NCBI GenBank assembly: GCA_031272845.1
Contig: JAISTA010000186.1
Coordinates: 1 to 7,564, forward strand
Origin: Oscillospiraceae bacterium
GTDB taxonomy: Bacteria; Bacillota; Clostridia; Oscillospirales; Oscillospiraceae
Direction: 5' to 3'
DNA: 7,564 bases
Shown here: positions 1 through 6,555 of the stretch, piece after piece
Layout of the letters: each line of letters begins with the position of its first letter
Numbering within the stretch: the first letter of the stretch is position 1
The notes under the pieces: model-generated
What the model was told of the DNA's origin: nothing
Seen by the model: only the letters and a program-made list of their open reading frames with translations
Databases searched by the model: none
Position numbers and translations under genes: made by a program

Positions 1-7
1 CCGGCAT

Positions 8-37
8 AAAAAAAGATTTGCTTCTTTCTAAAAGAAG
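8..37 (-). terminator. Weak intrinsic terminator candidate downstream of smc
   Basis: Read on the minus strand, a 7-bp hairpin (CTTCTTT at 37-31, loop 30-28, AAAGAAG at 27-21) is followed after five bases by CTTTTTTT, whose seven T are at 14-8. It lies about 230 nt past the smc stop codon, in the right orientation to end the miaB-smc transcript. The stem is short and has only two GC pairs, so it would be a poor terminator by itself. It may act with the larger hairpin at 50-83, or simply be part of a dispersed intergenic repeat. Confidence 0.3.
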
Positions 38-49
38 TCGCCCCTTTTT

Positions 50-83
50 GGTTACTTTTTCCGGCGAAGCGGAAAAAGTAACC
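50..83. repeat. Perfect 14-bp inverted repeat (hairpin-forming)
   Basis: GGTTACTTTTTCCG at 50-63 is the exact reverse complement of CGGAAAAAGTAACC at 70-83, with a 6-nt loop GCGAAG. The loop and first arm base form GCGAAGC (64-70) on the plus strand, a heptamer known to make an unusually stable single-stranded DNA mini-hairpin. No T-run follows on either strand, so it is not a classical intrinsic terminator. Similar GGTTACTTTTT hairpins occur in intergenic repeats of several bacterial genomes (from memory). This copy is probably one of those, but copy number cannot be judged from this window. Confidence 0.7.
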
Positions 84-268
84 GCCCGCCGCGTAGGCGC
101 TTCTGCAGTGAACCGAAGAACAGCAGCGTCCCAATTTCAAACACCGCACCTCGCGTCGAACAGAGAACTTTTCGTTCCCGCCGCAAGATTTGCGTCGCAA
201 AGAACACCTGCACCGCCACAAAACCAAAGCAATCACCCAAACAAAAGCGCCACGCCGCAAAACACTCC
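84..268. other. Non-coding region downstream of smc
   Basis: This stretch lies between the hairpin at 50-83 and the smc stop codon. It has no ORF with a credible start and ribosome binding site. An open frame runs through it on each strand (plus from a TTG at 18; minus from inside smc at 297), but both overlap smc and look compositionally accidental. The main structure is the 34-bp repeat at 187-220. A small inverted repeat GAAC/GTTC around a TTTTC loop lies just left of it, near 165-178. It most likely represents the body of a dispersed intergenic repeat. Confidence 0.5.
187..220. repeat. 34-bp intergenic repeat, copy A
   Basis: This segment matches 6310-6343 at 28 of 34 positions in the same orientation. 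Its core is TTTGCGTCGCAAA (189-201), a perfect 6-bp inverted repeat around one central T. Both copies lie outside the miaB-smc cluster, one at each end. The plus-strand frame starting at 189 reads FASQRTPAPPQ. The matching frame in the other copy reads FASQRTPTPPQ. Confidence 0.7.
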
Positions 269-3200
269 CTATGACACATTCGCCGCCGCGCTGACAAGCT
301 CCTCGCCCTCTTCGGGCAAGTCCAGCGTCAGAATCCGCGAAACGCCCTTTTCCGGCATCATAACGCCGTACAGCGTGTCCGCCTCCTCCATTGTGCCGCG
401 CCTGTGCGATACGACAATAAGCTGTGTTGCTCCGGAGATTTTGCGCATATATTTTGCCAGCCGCAGAACGTTTGACTCGTCCAGCGCGGCCTCAATTTCG
501 TCAAGTATAACAAACGGCGCGGGGTTTACCTTGAGCATCGCGAAATACAGCGCGACGGCGGCAAACGCCCGCTCTCCGCCGGATAAAAGCGACAGCGTTT
601 TCAGCGATTTTCCCGGCGGCTGAACCTTTATTTCAATTCCGCAGGAGAGCACGTCCGTACTGTCCTGCAAAAGAAGGTCAGCCTCGCCGCCGCCGAAAAG
701 CTCCGAGAACACCTCAAGGAATTTTTCGCGTATTTCCGCGAATTTGCGCGTGAAAACCGTCTCCATTTCGCCTGTGATTGAGGCGATTACCTCAAGCAAA
801 TCGTCCTTTGCGCGCAAAACATCGTCTCGCTGATCCGTCAGGAACACATACCGCTCGGAAACGCGGGCGAACTCCTCAATCGCGCCGAGATTCGGCGTGC
901 CGAGGGCAGAAATTTCCCGCCGCGTTTTGACAAGGCGCTCCGCCAAATCCTCCGCTTGCGGGAATTCGGCTGCCTGCAGGGCGGAAACGGTGAATTCGTA
1001 CTCCTCCCACATTTTTTCGATTATAGCAAGCTTTTTGTCAACCGCCACCTGAATATTGCGCTCCAGCCGCATTTTTTCGCGCTCCAGATCCATCTGACTC
1101 TGCGCTTCTTGCCGCATAAGCTTTTCTGCGGTCTCTTTTTTGCCCTCAAGACTAAGCCGCTCGGACAAAAGCGTCTGCTCCTCTTGCCGCAGCGTACGGG
1201 ACGAGGCGTTTTTGTCCTCAACGCGGCTTTGCAGCTCCGCAATTTCGGACTCCAGCGCCTGGTTTTGACTCTCTATTTCCTGTATTGCAAGCAGCTTTTT
1301 GCTCGTTTCATCCTCTGTTTCGCGCAAAAATCCGGAGAGCTGCGCAAGCTGCGTCTCAAGCGCGCGCCGCTCCGTTTCCGTCTGCGCGATTTGCTGGCGC
1401 AGTGCGGCAAGCCCTTCATCCAGCGCGGATTTCTGCTCCGCAAACGCGGCGATTTCGTCGTTTGCCGCCGCGATTTCCTGCTGCAGCTCGTCTTTTTCCT
1501 CCTCAAGCCGCTTTAGCTCCGCGTTCAGCTCCTCAATTGCCGTGCCGTCTGACTTTTGCTTTTCCGTTGCGGCGGCGCCCTCGGCGCGGAATTCGGCAAG
1601 GCGCGACTGCCTGTCGGTCAGCTGCGCCAAAAGGCCGGATAGTTCGGCGTTTTTTGTTGAGAGCGCGTTCTCCGCACGGTCTATCTCGCCGCTTCTGGCG
1701 GAAAGCTCCGATACTGCCGCCGTTGCCTCGCGGTTTTTCACCTCGCAGCTTTCGGTCAGCTCCGCTACCTTTTTTTCAAGAACGGCAAGAAGCGATTTTG
1801 CCTCTGCAAGCTCGCCCGCGCGCGACAAAATGCCCGCGCCCTTGACGTTTGAGCCGCCGGTAAGCGATCCGCCGGAGTTTACGACCTGCCCGTCAAGCGT
1901 GACGACCTTGAACCTCGCGCCCGTCTCGCGTGAAAGCTCCGTCGCGTCGTCCAGCGTCTCGACTATTGCGCAGCGGCCAAGCAGGTTCGCGTAAATTGCG
2001 GAATATTTCTCGTCGAACTCGCAAAGGTCAACGGCAAGGCCGATATAGCCCGAGTGCCTGTCAAACCCGCGGTCGTCAAGCGACCGCCCCTCAATCGTGT
2101 CGAGCGGCAAAAATGTCGCGCGGCCGAGGTCGCGGCGCTTTAAGTCATAAATCGCGTCCTTTGCAGAGCGGTTTGTGTCTGTTATAATGTTCTGTATCGC
2201 AGCGCCGAGCGCCGTTTCAACCGCCAGCGCGTATTCTGACTCTACGCGCATAAGACTGCCGACTGTGCCGAGAATTCCGCGCAGTGAGCCGACCTGCCCC
2301 GCGCGTGTAACCTCGCGCACGGCGCGGGAATAGCCCTCGTAGCTCTTTTCAAGGTCGCGCAATATCGTCGTTTTGTGCCGCAGACTCTGCAGGTCGTTTT
2401 CTGCGGAGCGCAGCGCACTTGCCGCGTCGTCCGCCGCCTTTTTGCGCGACGCGGCGCGCATATTCAGCCCCGCGATTACGTTTTTGTTGGAGGTCAGCTC
2501 CTCCTCGGTCTCCAGCAGCTCCGACCGCTTCTTTTCAATCGCAGCGGCAGTCTCGTCGATTCCCGCCTGCATTTCGTTTGCGCGGAGCTCAAACTGCGTC
2601 TCGCGGTCTACCGACTCCTGCAGGCTGTCGGATAGCGACAGCACAAGCGCGCGCCGTCCTGCCTCGGAAAATGCGCGCTCGCTCTCTCGCGCAAGAAGCG
2701 CGGAGCGTTTTTGCTCAAGCTCCACGGCTTGCTGTCCCGCTCCGCCAAGACGGAGCTGCGCGGACGCCAGCTCTGTATCAAGCCGCGCGGACTGCTCGGT
2801 TTTTGCCGTAATTTGCGCGCTTAATTCGTCAATCTGCCCGGCAAAATCGGTTTTCCTCGTCTCGCGCGCCTGCGCGTCCAGTCTGTCGCGCTCGGCGCGC
2901 TCGTTGTTTGCCGCAATCAGCTCGCGCTTGCCGTCGATTGCGGCAAGCGCCTGCGCCGCCTCTTTTTCAGAGTCGGCAGTCTGCGCCCTGAGCGCGTCAA
3001 GCTGCCGCGTGGACTGCACAACGGCCTCTGACGCTTCGGCAATCTCCCGCTCGTAGCGGATTGCGTTTGTCTGCGCGCGCGCAAGACCGCGCTCGTTTTC
3101 CGAAAGAGCCTGCTTGGACTCCGTCTCTTTTTGCTCAAGCTCTGTAATCTCGCTTTTCCATTCGGAAAGCTCAAGCTCGCGCAGCTTGTCCTTTAATCCG

Positions 3201-3880
3201 AGGTATTTTCGCGTGACCTCCGCCTGTGCGCGCAGCGGCTCAACCTGAAGCTCAAGCTCCGAAATTTTGTCTGACACGCGGGTGAGATTCTCGTCCACAG
3301 ACCGCAGGCGGCGCTCGGATTCCTCCTTGCGGTGCCTGAACTTTGAAATCCCGGCGGCCTCTTCAAACACGGCGCGGCGATCCTCGGACTTTGTCGAGAG
3401 AATCTCGTCAATTCTGCCCTGCCCGATTACGCTGTAGCCCTCTTTTCCGAGACCCGTGTCCATAAAAAGCTCGGCAACGTCACGCAGACGCGCGACCTTT
3501 TTGTTTATGCGGTATTCGCTCTCGCCGGAGCGGTAGTAGCGGCGCGAAACGGCAAGCTCGCTTTCATTTTCCGGAAATGCAAAGCCGGACGGCAGCCGCT
3601 GGGAGATAATGTCCTCCGGGGTTATCGCAAGCGTCAGCTCAACCTCGGCAAAGCCGGTCGGATTGCGCTTTTTCGTCCCGCCGAAGATAACGTCCTCCAT
3701 TTTGCCGCCGCGCAGCGCGCGCGGAGACTGCTCGCCCATAACCCAAAGCACGGCGTCCGCGATATTGCTTTTGCCACAGCCGTTCGGGCCGACAATAACG
3801 GTGACGGGCTTTGGAAAAACAAGCCGTGTTTTATCTGCAAAGGACTTAAAGCCCTGTAGTTCGATTGCTTTTAGCTGCAA
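269..3880 (-). CDS. smc: Chromosome segregation/condensation ATPase Smc
   Basis: Smc is the core of the bacterial condensin (Smc-ScpA-ScpB). It loads on DNA near parS/ParB sites and organises sister chromosomes by ATP-driven loop extrusion. The 1203-residue protein has the full architecture. The N-terminal ATPase half carries Walker A GPNGCGKS (31-38) and the Q-loop region GQGRIDEI (153-160). A long coiled coil spans about 180-510, the hinge about 525-680 ends in GGSLTGGS (670-677), and a returning coil spans about 690-1035. The C-terminal half carries signature LSGGE (1099-1103), Walker B with catalytic glutamate ILDE (1125-1128), D-loop and switch His1159. Length is normal and no motif is missing. 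The start is a TTG: it gives the family-typical opening MQLKAIELQGFKSFADKT, and the hcy gene's stop codon ends only 4 nt upstream. That spacing suggests translational coupling. It is the last gene of the cluster. The frequent neighbours rnc and ftsY are not adjacent. Confidence 0.97.
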   Translation of the reverse strand: MQLKAIELQGFKSFADKTRLVFPKPVTVIVGPNGCGKSNIADAVLWVMGEQSPRALRGGKMEDVIFGGTKKRNPTGFAEVELTLAITPEDIISQRLPSGFAFPENESELAVSRRYYRSGESEYRINKKVARLRDVAELFMDTGLGKEGYSVIGQGRIDEILSTKSEDRRAVFEEAAGISKFRHRKEESERRLRSVDENLTRVSDKISELELQVEPLRAQAEVTRKYLGLKDKLRELELSEWKSEITELEQKETESKQALSENERGLARAQTNAIRYEREIAEASEAVVQSTRQLDALRAQTADSEKEAAQALAAIDGKRELIAANNERAERDRLDAQARETRKTDFAGQIDELSAQITAKTEQSARLDTELASAQLRLGGAGQQAVELEQKRSALLARESERAFSEAGRRALVLSLSDSLQESVDRETQFELRANEMQAGIDETAAAIEKKRSELLETEEELTSNKNVIAGLNMRAASRKKAADDAASALRSAENDLQSLRHKTTILRDLEKSYEGYSRAVREVTRAGQVGSLRGILGTVGSLMRVESEYALAVETALGAAIQNIITDTNRSAKDAIYDLKRRDLGRATFLPLDTIEGRSLDDRGFDRHSGYIGLAVDLCEFDEKYSAIYANLLGRCAIVETLDDATELSRETGARFKVVTLDGQVVNSGGSLTGGSNVKGAGILSRAGELAEAKSLLAVLEKKVAELTESCEVKNREATAAVSELSARSGEIDRAENALSTKNAELSGLLAQLTDRQSRLAEFRAEGAAATEKQKSDGTAIEELNAELKRLEEEKDELQQEIAAANDEIAAFAEQKSALDEGLAALRQQIAQTETERRALETQLAQLSGFLRETEDETSKKLLAIQEIESQNQALESEIAELQSRVEDKNASSRTLRQEEQTLLSERLSLEGKKETAEKLMRQEAQSQMDLEREKMRLERNIQVAVDKKLAIIEKMWEEYEFTVSALQAAEFPQAEDLAERLVKTRREISALGTPNLGAIEEFARVSERYVFLTDQRDDVLRAKDDLLEVIASITGEMETVFTRKFAEIREKFLEVFSELFGGGEADLLLQDSTDVLSCGIEIKVQPPGKSLKTLSLLSGGERAFAAVALYFAMLKVNPAPFVILDEIEAALDESNVLRLAKYMRKISGATQLIVVSHRRGTMEEADTLYGVMMPEKGVSRILTLDLPEEGEELVSAAANVS

Positions 3881-3884
3881 AGTT

Positions 3885-4733
3885 TTATTCCGCGATTCCT
3901 TTAGTAGTAAATAGATTTTTAACGGCCGCGATGTGCGCGGGTGTCGTCCCGCAGCAGCCTCCGACGCCGAAAATGGCCTTGCCTGACGCGAGTATTTCAG
4001 CCGTCAGCTTATACAAATCTCCGGCATACTCATCCGGCGCGGTTATGCCGCTGTTCGGCATTCCGGCGTTTAGCACAAGCACAATCGGCTTTGCCGCAAG
4101 GCGCGCGAATTCCAGCGCGGCGGACGTTATTTGCTTTGGCGGCAGGGAGCAGTTTATGCCAGCCGCCGCAATATAGCTGTGCCGCGCGATGATCTCCGCA
4201 AATTCCTTGACCGAGGAGCCGGCAAAGGTTCTGCCGTTTTCGTCAAAGGTCATGCTGACGATAACGGGCTTTTCAACGTCCGCAAACGCCGCAAGCGCAA
4301 TTTCAAGCTCGCGTGCGTCAAAATACGTCTCAAGCACGACAAAATCGCATTGGTCTGAATACGACGCAAGCTTTCTGTACACGGCGGCGGCCTCCTGCTC
4401 CGTCATTTCTCCGTGCGGTTCAAGAAAATCGCCAGTCGTCGTAACGTCAAGCGCAACGGCGGCCGCGCCTGCCGTTTTCTTTGCAATGGCAATTCCCCCG
4501 GCAATCAACTGCTCGGCCGTGCTTGTATCGCCCGCACGCAGACCCAGAAGAAGCTCGTGCGAGCCGCCAAAGGTGTTCGCGCAGATAATATCGCTCCCGG
4601 CGGCAATATAGTCCCGGTGGATTTCCGCGACTGTCTCGGGCGCCTTGGCGTTTGCAAAAAGCGTGTTTTCGCCCGGCGCAAGAACGTTTTTTTGCAGCAG
4701 CAGCGTGCCGAATGCTCCGTCTAAAATGTGCAT
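3885..4733 (-). CDS. Homocysteine S-methyltransferase, stand-alone MetH-type domain
   Basis: The 282-residue protein is a complete homocysteine-binding TIM barrel that transfers a methyl group to homocysteine to form methionine in the cytoplasm. Visible motifs are DGAFGT (5-10), DIICANTFGG (48-57), the strand VVLET (132-136), MTFDENGRTF (161-170), GINCSLPP (192-199), LNAGMP (221-226) and GGCCGTTP (258-265). Cys195, Cys260 and Cys261 are the three expected zinc ligands. The wording resembles the first module of cobalamin-dependent methionine synthase (MetH) more than MmuM. The pterin, cobalamin and reactivation modules are absent, so the methyl donor is unknown. It could be a corrinoid protein encoded elsewhere, S-methylmethionine, or another methyl compound. 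The ATG start is supported by AGGAGA 10 nt upstream. It lies 45 nt after miaB and 4 nt before smc. I give no symbol because metH or mmuM would imply a donor I cannot see. Confidence 0.9.
   Translation of the reverse strand: MHILDGAFGTLLLQKNVLAPGENTLFANAKAPETVAEIHRDYIAAGSDIICANTFGGSHELLLGLRAGDTSTAEQLIAGGIAIAKKTAGAAAVALDVTTTGDFLEPHGEMTEQEAAAVYRKLASYSDQCDFVVLETYFDARELEIALAAFADVEKPVIVSMTFDENGRTFAGSSVKEFAEIIARHSYIAAAGINCSLPPKQITSAALEFARLAAKPIVLVLNAGMPNSGITAPDEYAGDLYKLTAEILASGKAIFGVGGCCGTTPAHIAAVKNLFTTKGIAE
3888..3892 (-). promoter_or_regulatory. Weak ribosome binding site for smc
   Basis: On the minus strand CGGAA ends 7 nt before the TTG start codon of smc and lies inside the last codons of the upstream gene. 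A second purine patch, AAAGGA (3903-3898), is further away at 17 nt. Together with the non-ATG start this suggests modest initiation strength helped by ribosomes finishing the upstream gene (inference). Confidence 0.4.
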
Positions 4734-4743
4734 GTAATATTTA

Positions 4744-4749
4744 TCTCCT
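4744..4749 (-). promoter_or_regulatory. Ribosome binding site of the homocysteine methyltransferase
   Basis: AGGAGA on the minus strand ends 10 nt before the ATG at 4733-4731. It sits in the 45-nt gap after miaB. The gap also holds a 5-bp inverted repeat GCAGC/GCTGC (4753-4757 and 4764-4768), too short and lacking a T-run to be a terminator, so read-through from miaB is expected. Confidence 0.75.
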
Positions 4750-4778
4750 ATCGCAGCGGCGCAGCTGCTTATCCCGGG

Positions 4779-6158
4779 CTATTCGAACAAAGACCAGCGG
4801 GTTGCCCCGCCTACCGTCACGTCCCGGAACTGCCCCGGCTCGCCTGTTTTGCACCGCACAAGGCGGTTTCCCTCGGTTCGCCCCTCAAACGGGTACTCCG
4901 CGCCGCCAACCTCTTTATCAATCAGCACGCGCACCGTTTTTCCGATATAACCCGCGTGGAGCTCCTCTGAAATGCGGTTTTGCGCGGCAAGCAGCCTGTC
5001 AAACCGCGCCTGAATCGTCTCCGGCGCGTCTGTCGCCTTAGTCAGGTAAGACGGCGCGCCGGGACGCGGAGAATATATAAAGGTAAACAGCGCGTCAAAC
5101 CGCACCTGTTCAATTAAGCTGAGCGTCTCTTCAAAATCCGCTTCCGTCTCGCCCGGAAAGCCGACTATAACGTCACTCGTCAGCACAAGTCCGGGGATTT
5201 TTTCACGCGCGGCGGTTACCTTTTCGAGATACTGCTCCCGCGTGTACCGGCGGTTCATCGCCTCCAGCACGCGCGTTGAACCGGACTGAAACGGCAGGTG
5301 CAGGCAGGCGGCAACCTTATCGCATTCCGCCATTGCGGAAAACAGCTCGCCATCCGCGTCTTTTGGGTGACTCGTCATAAACCGTACCCGAAAGTCACCG
5401 GGAATCTCGTTTACCCGACGCAAAAGCTCCGGAAATGTGACTGCGTCCGGCAGTCCCTTGCCATAGGAATTCACGTTTTGGCCAAGCAGCGTAATGTCGC
5501 GGTAGCCCGCTTCTGCAAGCCCGCGCACCTCGCGCAAAACGGCCTCCGGCTCTCGGCTGCGCTCCCGCCCGCGCACATACGGCACGACGCAGTAGGAGCA
5601 GAAATTGTCGCACCCGTACATAACCGAAACGAATGCCGAAACGGATTTGTCCCGCGCGGCGGGAAGCCCCTCGTGTATCTCCGGACGCTCGGCAGCGGCA
5701 TAAGTATGCGCTGAAAAAACGCGCTCGCGCTCTGATAGATGCCGGTACAGATACTCCGGAAAGCGCTGAAGCTCCGACGGACCGAACACAATGTCCACCT
5801 GCGGATAAGACGCGCGCAGCTTTTGCTTAGCGCCCTCGCGCTCCGTCATACAGCCGCAAACGGCAATAACGCAGTCCGGCTGACGCTTTTTCTTGTGCGA
5901 CAGCGCACCGATTATGCCGAAAACCTTCGCCTCAGCGTGCTCCCGCACGGAGCAGGTGTTGATCACAACGATGTCGGCGGCGGAATCGTCGTCAGTCGGC
6001 TCATAACCGGCCTCGATAAGAAGACCGCGCAGCTTTTCGGAGTCCGAAACATTTTGCTGACAGCCGTAGGTACCGATATAGGCAAGCTTTTTGCCGCCGG
6101 TAAGAAGCTTTATTTGTTCGCAGCAAAGCTGCGGGAATTTTTCTTGCGGTGTTTGCAT
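4779..6158 (-). CDS. miaB: tRNA-2-methylthio-N6-isopentenyladenosine37 synthase MiaB
   Basis: MiaB is a radical-SAM methylthiotransferase that adds a methylthio group to i6A37 of tRNAs reading UNN codons, giving ms2i6A and improving decoding. The 459-residue protein has all three domains. The N-terminal UPF0004 domain binds the auxiliary [4Fe-4S] cluster through Cys33 (GTYGCQQN), Cys69 (NTCSVRE) and Cys103 (CGCMTE). The radical-SAM core has CDNFCSYC (Cys183, Cys187, Cys190) followed by RGRERSR and GQNVNSYGKGL. A C-terminal TRAM domain spans about 400-459. The frame stays open upstream to 6344, but that extension crosses the promoter at 6198-6225 and is low-complexity, so I chose the ATG at 6158. 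No alternative ATG, GTG or TTG lies between it and the first cluster motif. No Shine-Dalgarno sequence is evident. It is the first gene of the likely miaB-hcy-smc operon. The RGRERSR and SYGKGL features favour MiaB over MtaB or RimO. Confidence 0.95.
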   Translation of the reverse strand: MQTPQEKFPQLCCEQIKLLTGGKKLAYIGTYGCQQNVSDSEKLRGLLIEAGYEPTDDDSAADIVVINTCSVREHAEAKVFGIIGALSHKKKRQPDCVIAVCGCMTEREGAKQKLRASYPQVDIVFGPSELQRFPEYLYRHLSERERVFSAHTYAAAERPEIHEGLPAARDKSVSAFVSVMYGCDNFCSYCVVPYVRGRERSREPEAVLREVRGLAEAGYRDITLLGQNVNSYGKGLPDAVTFPELLRRVNEIPGDFRVRFMTSHPKDADGELFSAMAECDKVAACLHLPFQSGSTRVLEAMNRRYTREQYLEKVTAAREKIPGLVLTSDVIVGFPGETEADFEETLSLIEQVRFDALFTFIYSPRPGAPSYLTKATDAPETIQARFDRLLAAQNRISEELHAGYIGKTVRVLIDKEVGGAEYPFEGRTEGNRLVRCKTGEPGQFRDVTVGGATRWSLFE

Positions 6159-6197
6159 TTGAGTAAGTTTTGCTGAGCATAAAATTGCTATGATAAC

Positions 6198-6225
6198 ATT
6201 ATAGCATAAGAAATGAAAATTGCAA
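6198..6225 (-). promoter_or_regulatory. Extended -10 sigma-A promoter of the miaB-hcy-smc operon
   Basis: On the minus strand TTGCAA (6225-6220), a 16-nt spacer and TATAAT (6203-6198) form the core. TGC directly before the -10 makes the extended motif TGNTATAAT. Transcription should start near 6191, giving a leader of about 33 nt before miaB. A 6-bp inverted repeat, TGCTAT (6186-6191) with ATAGCA (6201-6206), spans the -10 and the start point and might be an operator, though it is short. Confidence 0.75.
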
Positions 6226-6480
6226 GTGGCGGGGGCTGGTTTGTGTGTTCTGTTTGTTCTCCGCGTGGTGCTTGCCGGAGGCGGGCTTTGTTGGGGATTT
6301 TTTGGTTTGGGTTTGCGTCGCAAAGGACCCCAACACCGCCGCAAGTACCCAGTAAAGCCGGCGGAACCAGCGCCCCCACCCTACGCTTCGCCGCGCAATA
6401 AAGCCAACCGCCGCACACAAAAAGCATAATCGCAAAAAGTATCGCCCCTGCCACACACCAACCCCACTTCAAAAATCAAA
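6226..6480. other. Intergenic region between divergent miaB and SDR genes
   Basis: This stretch between the two divergent promoters holds no gene I would defend. A minus-strand frame from a TTG at 6472 to 6188 starts with a hydrophobic stretch (about residues 5-27). It then turns into low-complexity sequence, runs over the 34-bp repeat and ends through the miaB promoter, so it is probably a fortuitous frame or gene remnant. The repeat at 6310-6343 is the main recognisable element. The plus-strand sequence just left of it (about 6283-6311) resembles the minus strand of about 220-250, so both intergenic regions seem built from related blocks. Confidence 0.5.
6310..6343. repeat. 34-bp intergenic repeat, copy B
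   Basis: This copy is identical to 187-220 at 28 of 34 positions, in the same orientation, about 6.1 kb away. It carries the same perfect core TTTGCGTCGCAAA (6312-6324). The plus-strand frame from 6312 reads FASQRTPTPPQ and soon ends in a stop codon. The minus-strand peptides of the two copies fall in different frames, so the conservation is not explained by a shared minus-strand protein. Confidence 0.7.
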
Positions 6481-6489
6481 AATTCCCCC

Positions 6490-6518
6490 TTGAACAATTC
6501 AAAATTTTGATATATAAT
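6490..6518 (+). promoter_or_regulatory. Sigma-A promoter of the SDR gene
   Basis: TTGAAC (6490-6495), a 17-nt spacer and TATAAT (6513-6518) are close to the housekeeping consensus with ideal spacing. The predicted start is near 6525, giving a leader of about 30 nt. This rules out the upstream in-frame ATG at 6517, which lies inside the -10 box. Confidence 0.85.
6499..6510. promoter_or_regulatory. 12-bp palindrome in promoter spacer, operator candidate
   Basis: TCAAAATTTTGA is perfectly self-complementary and lies wholly between the -35 and -10 boxes, where a dimeric repressor would block RNA polymerase. An overlapping TTGAA/TTCAA inverted repeat (6490-6494 and 6498-6502) adds further symmetry. 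AT-rich palindromes arise easily by chance, so the call is tentative. Confidence 0.4.
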
Positions 6519-6539
6519 GTTTTATAGTAAAACTAACTC

Positions 6540-6547
6540 AAGGGGAA
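6540..6547 (+). promoter_or_regulatory. Ribosome binding site of the SDR gene
   Basis: AAGGGGAA ends 8 nt before the ATG at 6556. It decides the start: the upstream in-frame ATG at 6517 has no such site and would not be transcribed from the promoter at 6490-6518. The site is embedded in the right arm of the inverted repeat at 6481-6549. Confidence 0.8.
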
Positions 6548-6555
6548 TTACCTTA

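Larger units (their letters stand above)
6481..6549. promoter_or_regulatory. Long-spaced inverted repeat flanking the SDR promoter
   Basis: AATTCCCCCTTG (6481-6492) and CAAGGGGAATT (6539-6549) are reverse complements apart from one extra C in the left arm. The left arm overlaps the -35 element and the right arm contains the Shine-Dalgarno sequence. The expected transcription start near 6525 lies between them, so the arms cannot pair in the main transcript. If functional they would be paired protein-binding half-sites, about 58 bp apart centre to centre. Confidence 0.45.

Noticed and set aside
52..297. Minus-strand 81-codon frame overlapping the smc 3' end
   Set aside because: It starts inside smc in another frame, lacks a convincing ribosome binding site and ends in the hairpin repeat. 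Its peptide is Arg- and Cys-rich and looks accidental.
18..623. Plus-strand 201-codon frame opposite the smc 3' end
   Set aside because: It begins with TTG without a ribosome binding site, and most of its length is antisense to the conserved Smc ATPase end. Long antisense frames are expected in GC-rich genes. Only the short repeat-encoded peptide within it is noted as a finding.
4753..4768. Small inverted repeat between miaB and the methyltransferase gene as a terminator
   Set aside because: It is only 5 bp long with no following T-run, and it sits just before a good ribosome binding site.
6159..6344. 62-codon N-terminal extension of MiaB
   Set aside because: The extension is Arg/Pro/Lys-rich, unlike MiaB, and overlaps a strong extended -10 promoter. 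The family's N-terminus fits the ATG at 6158.
6188..6472. Minus-strand 94-codon frame with an N-terminal hydrophobic stretch, upstream of miaB
   Set aside because: It has a TTG start with a purine patch 12 nt away. After residue 35 the sequence is low-complexity, crosses the intergenic repeat, and runs through the miaB promoter to its stop. A remnant of a small membrane protein is possible but not supportable.
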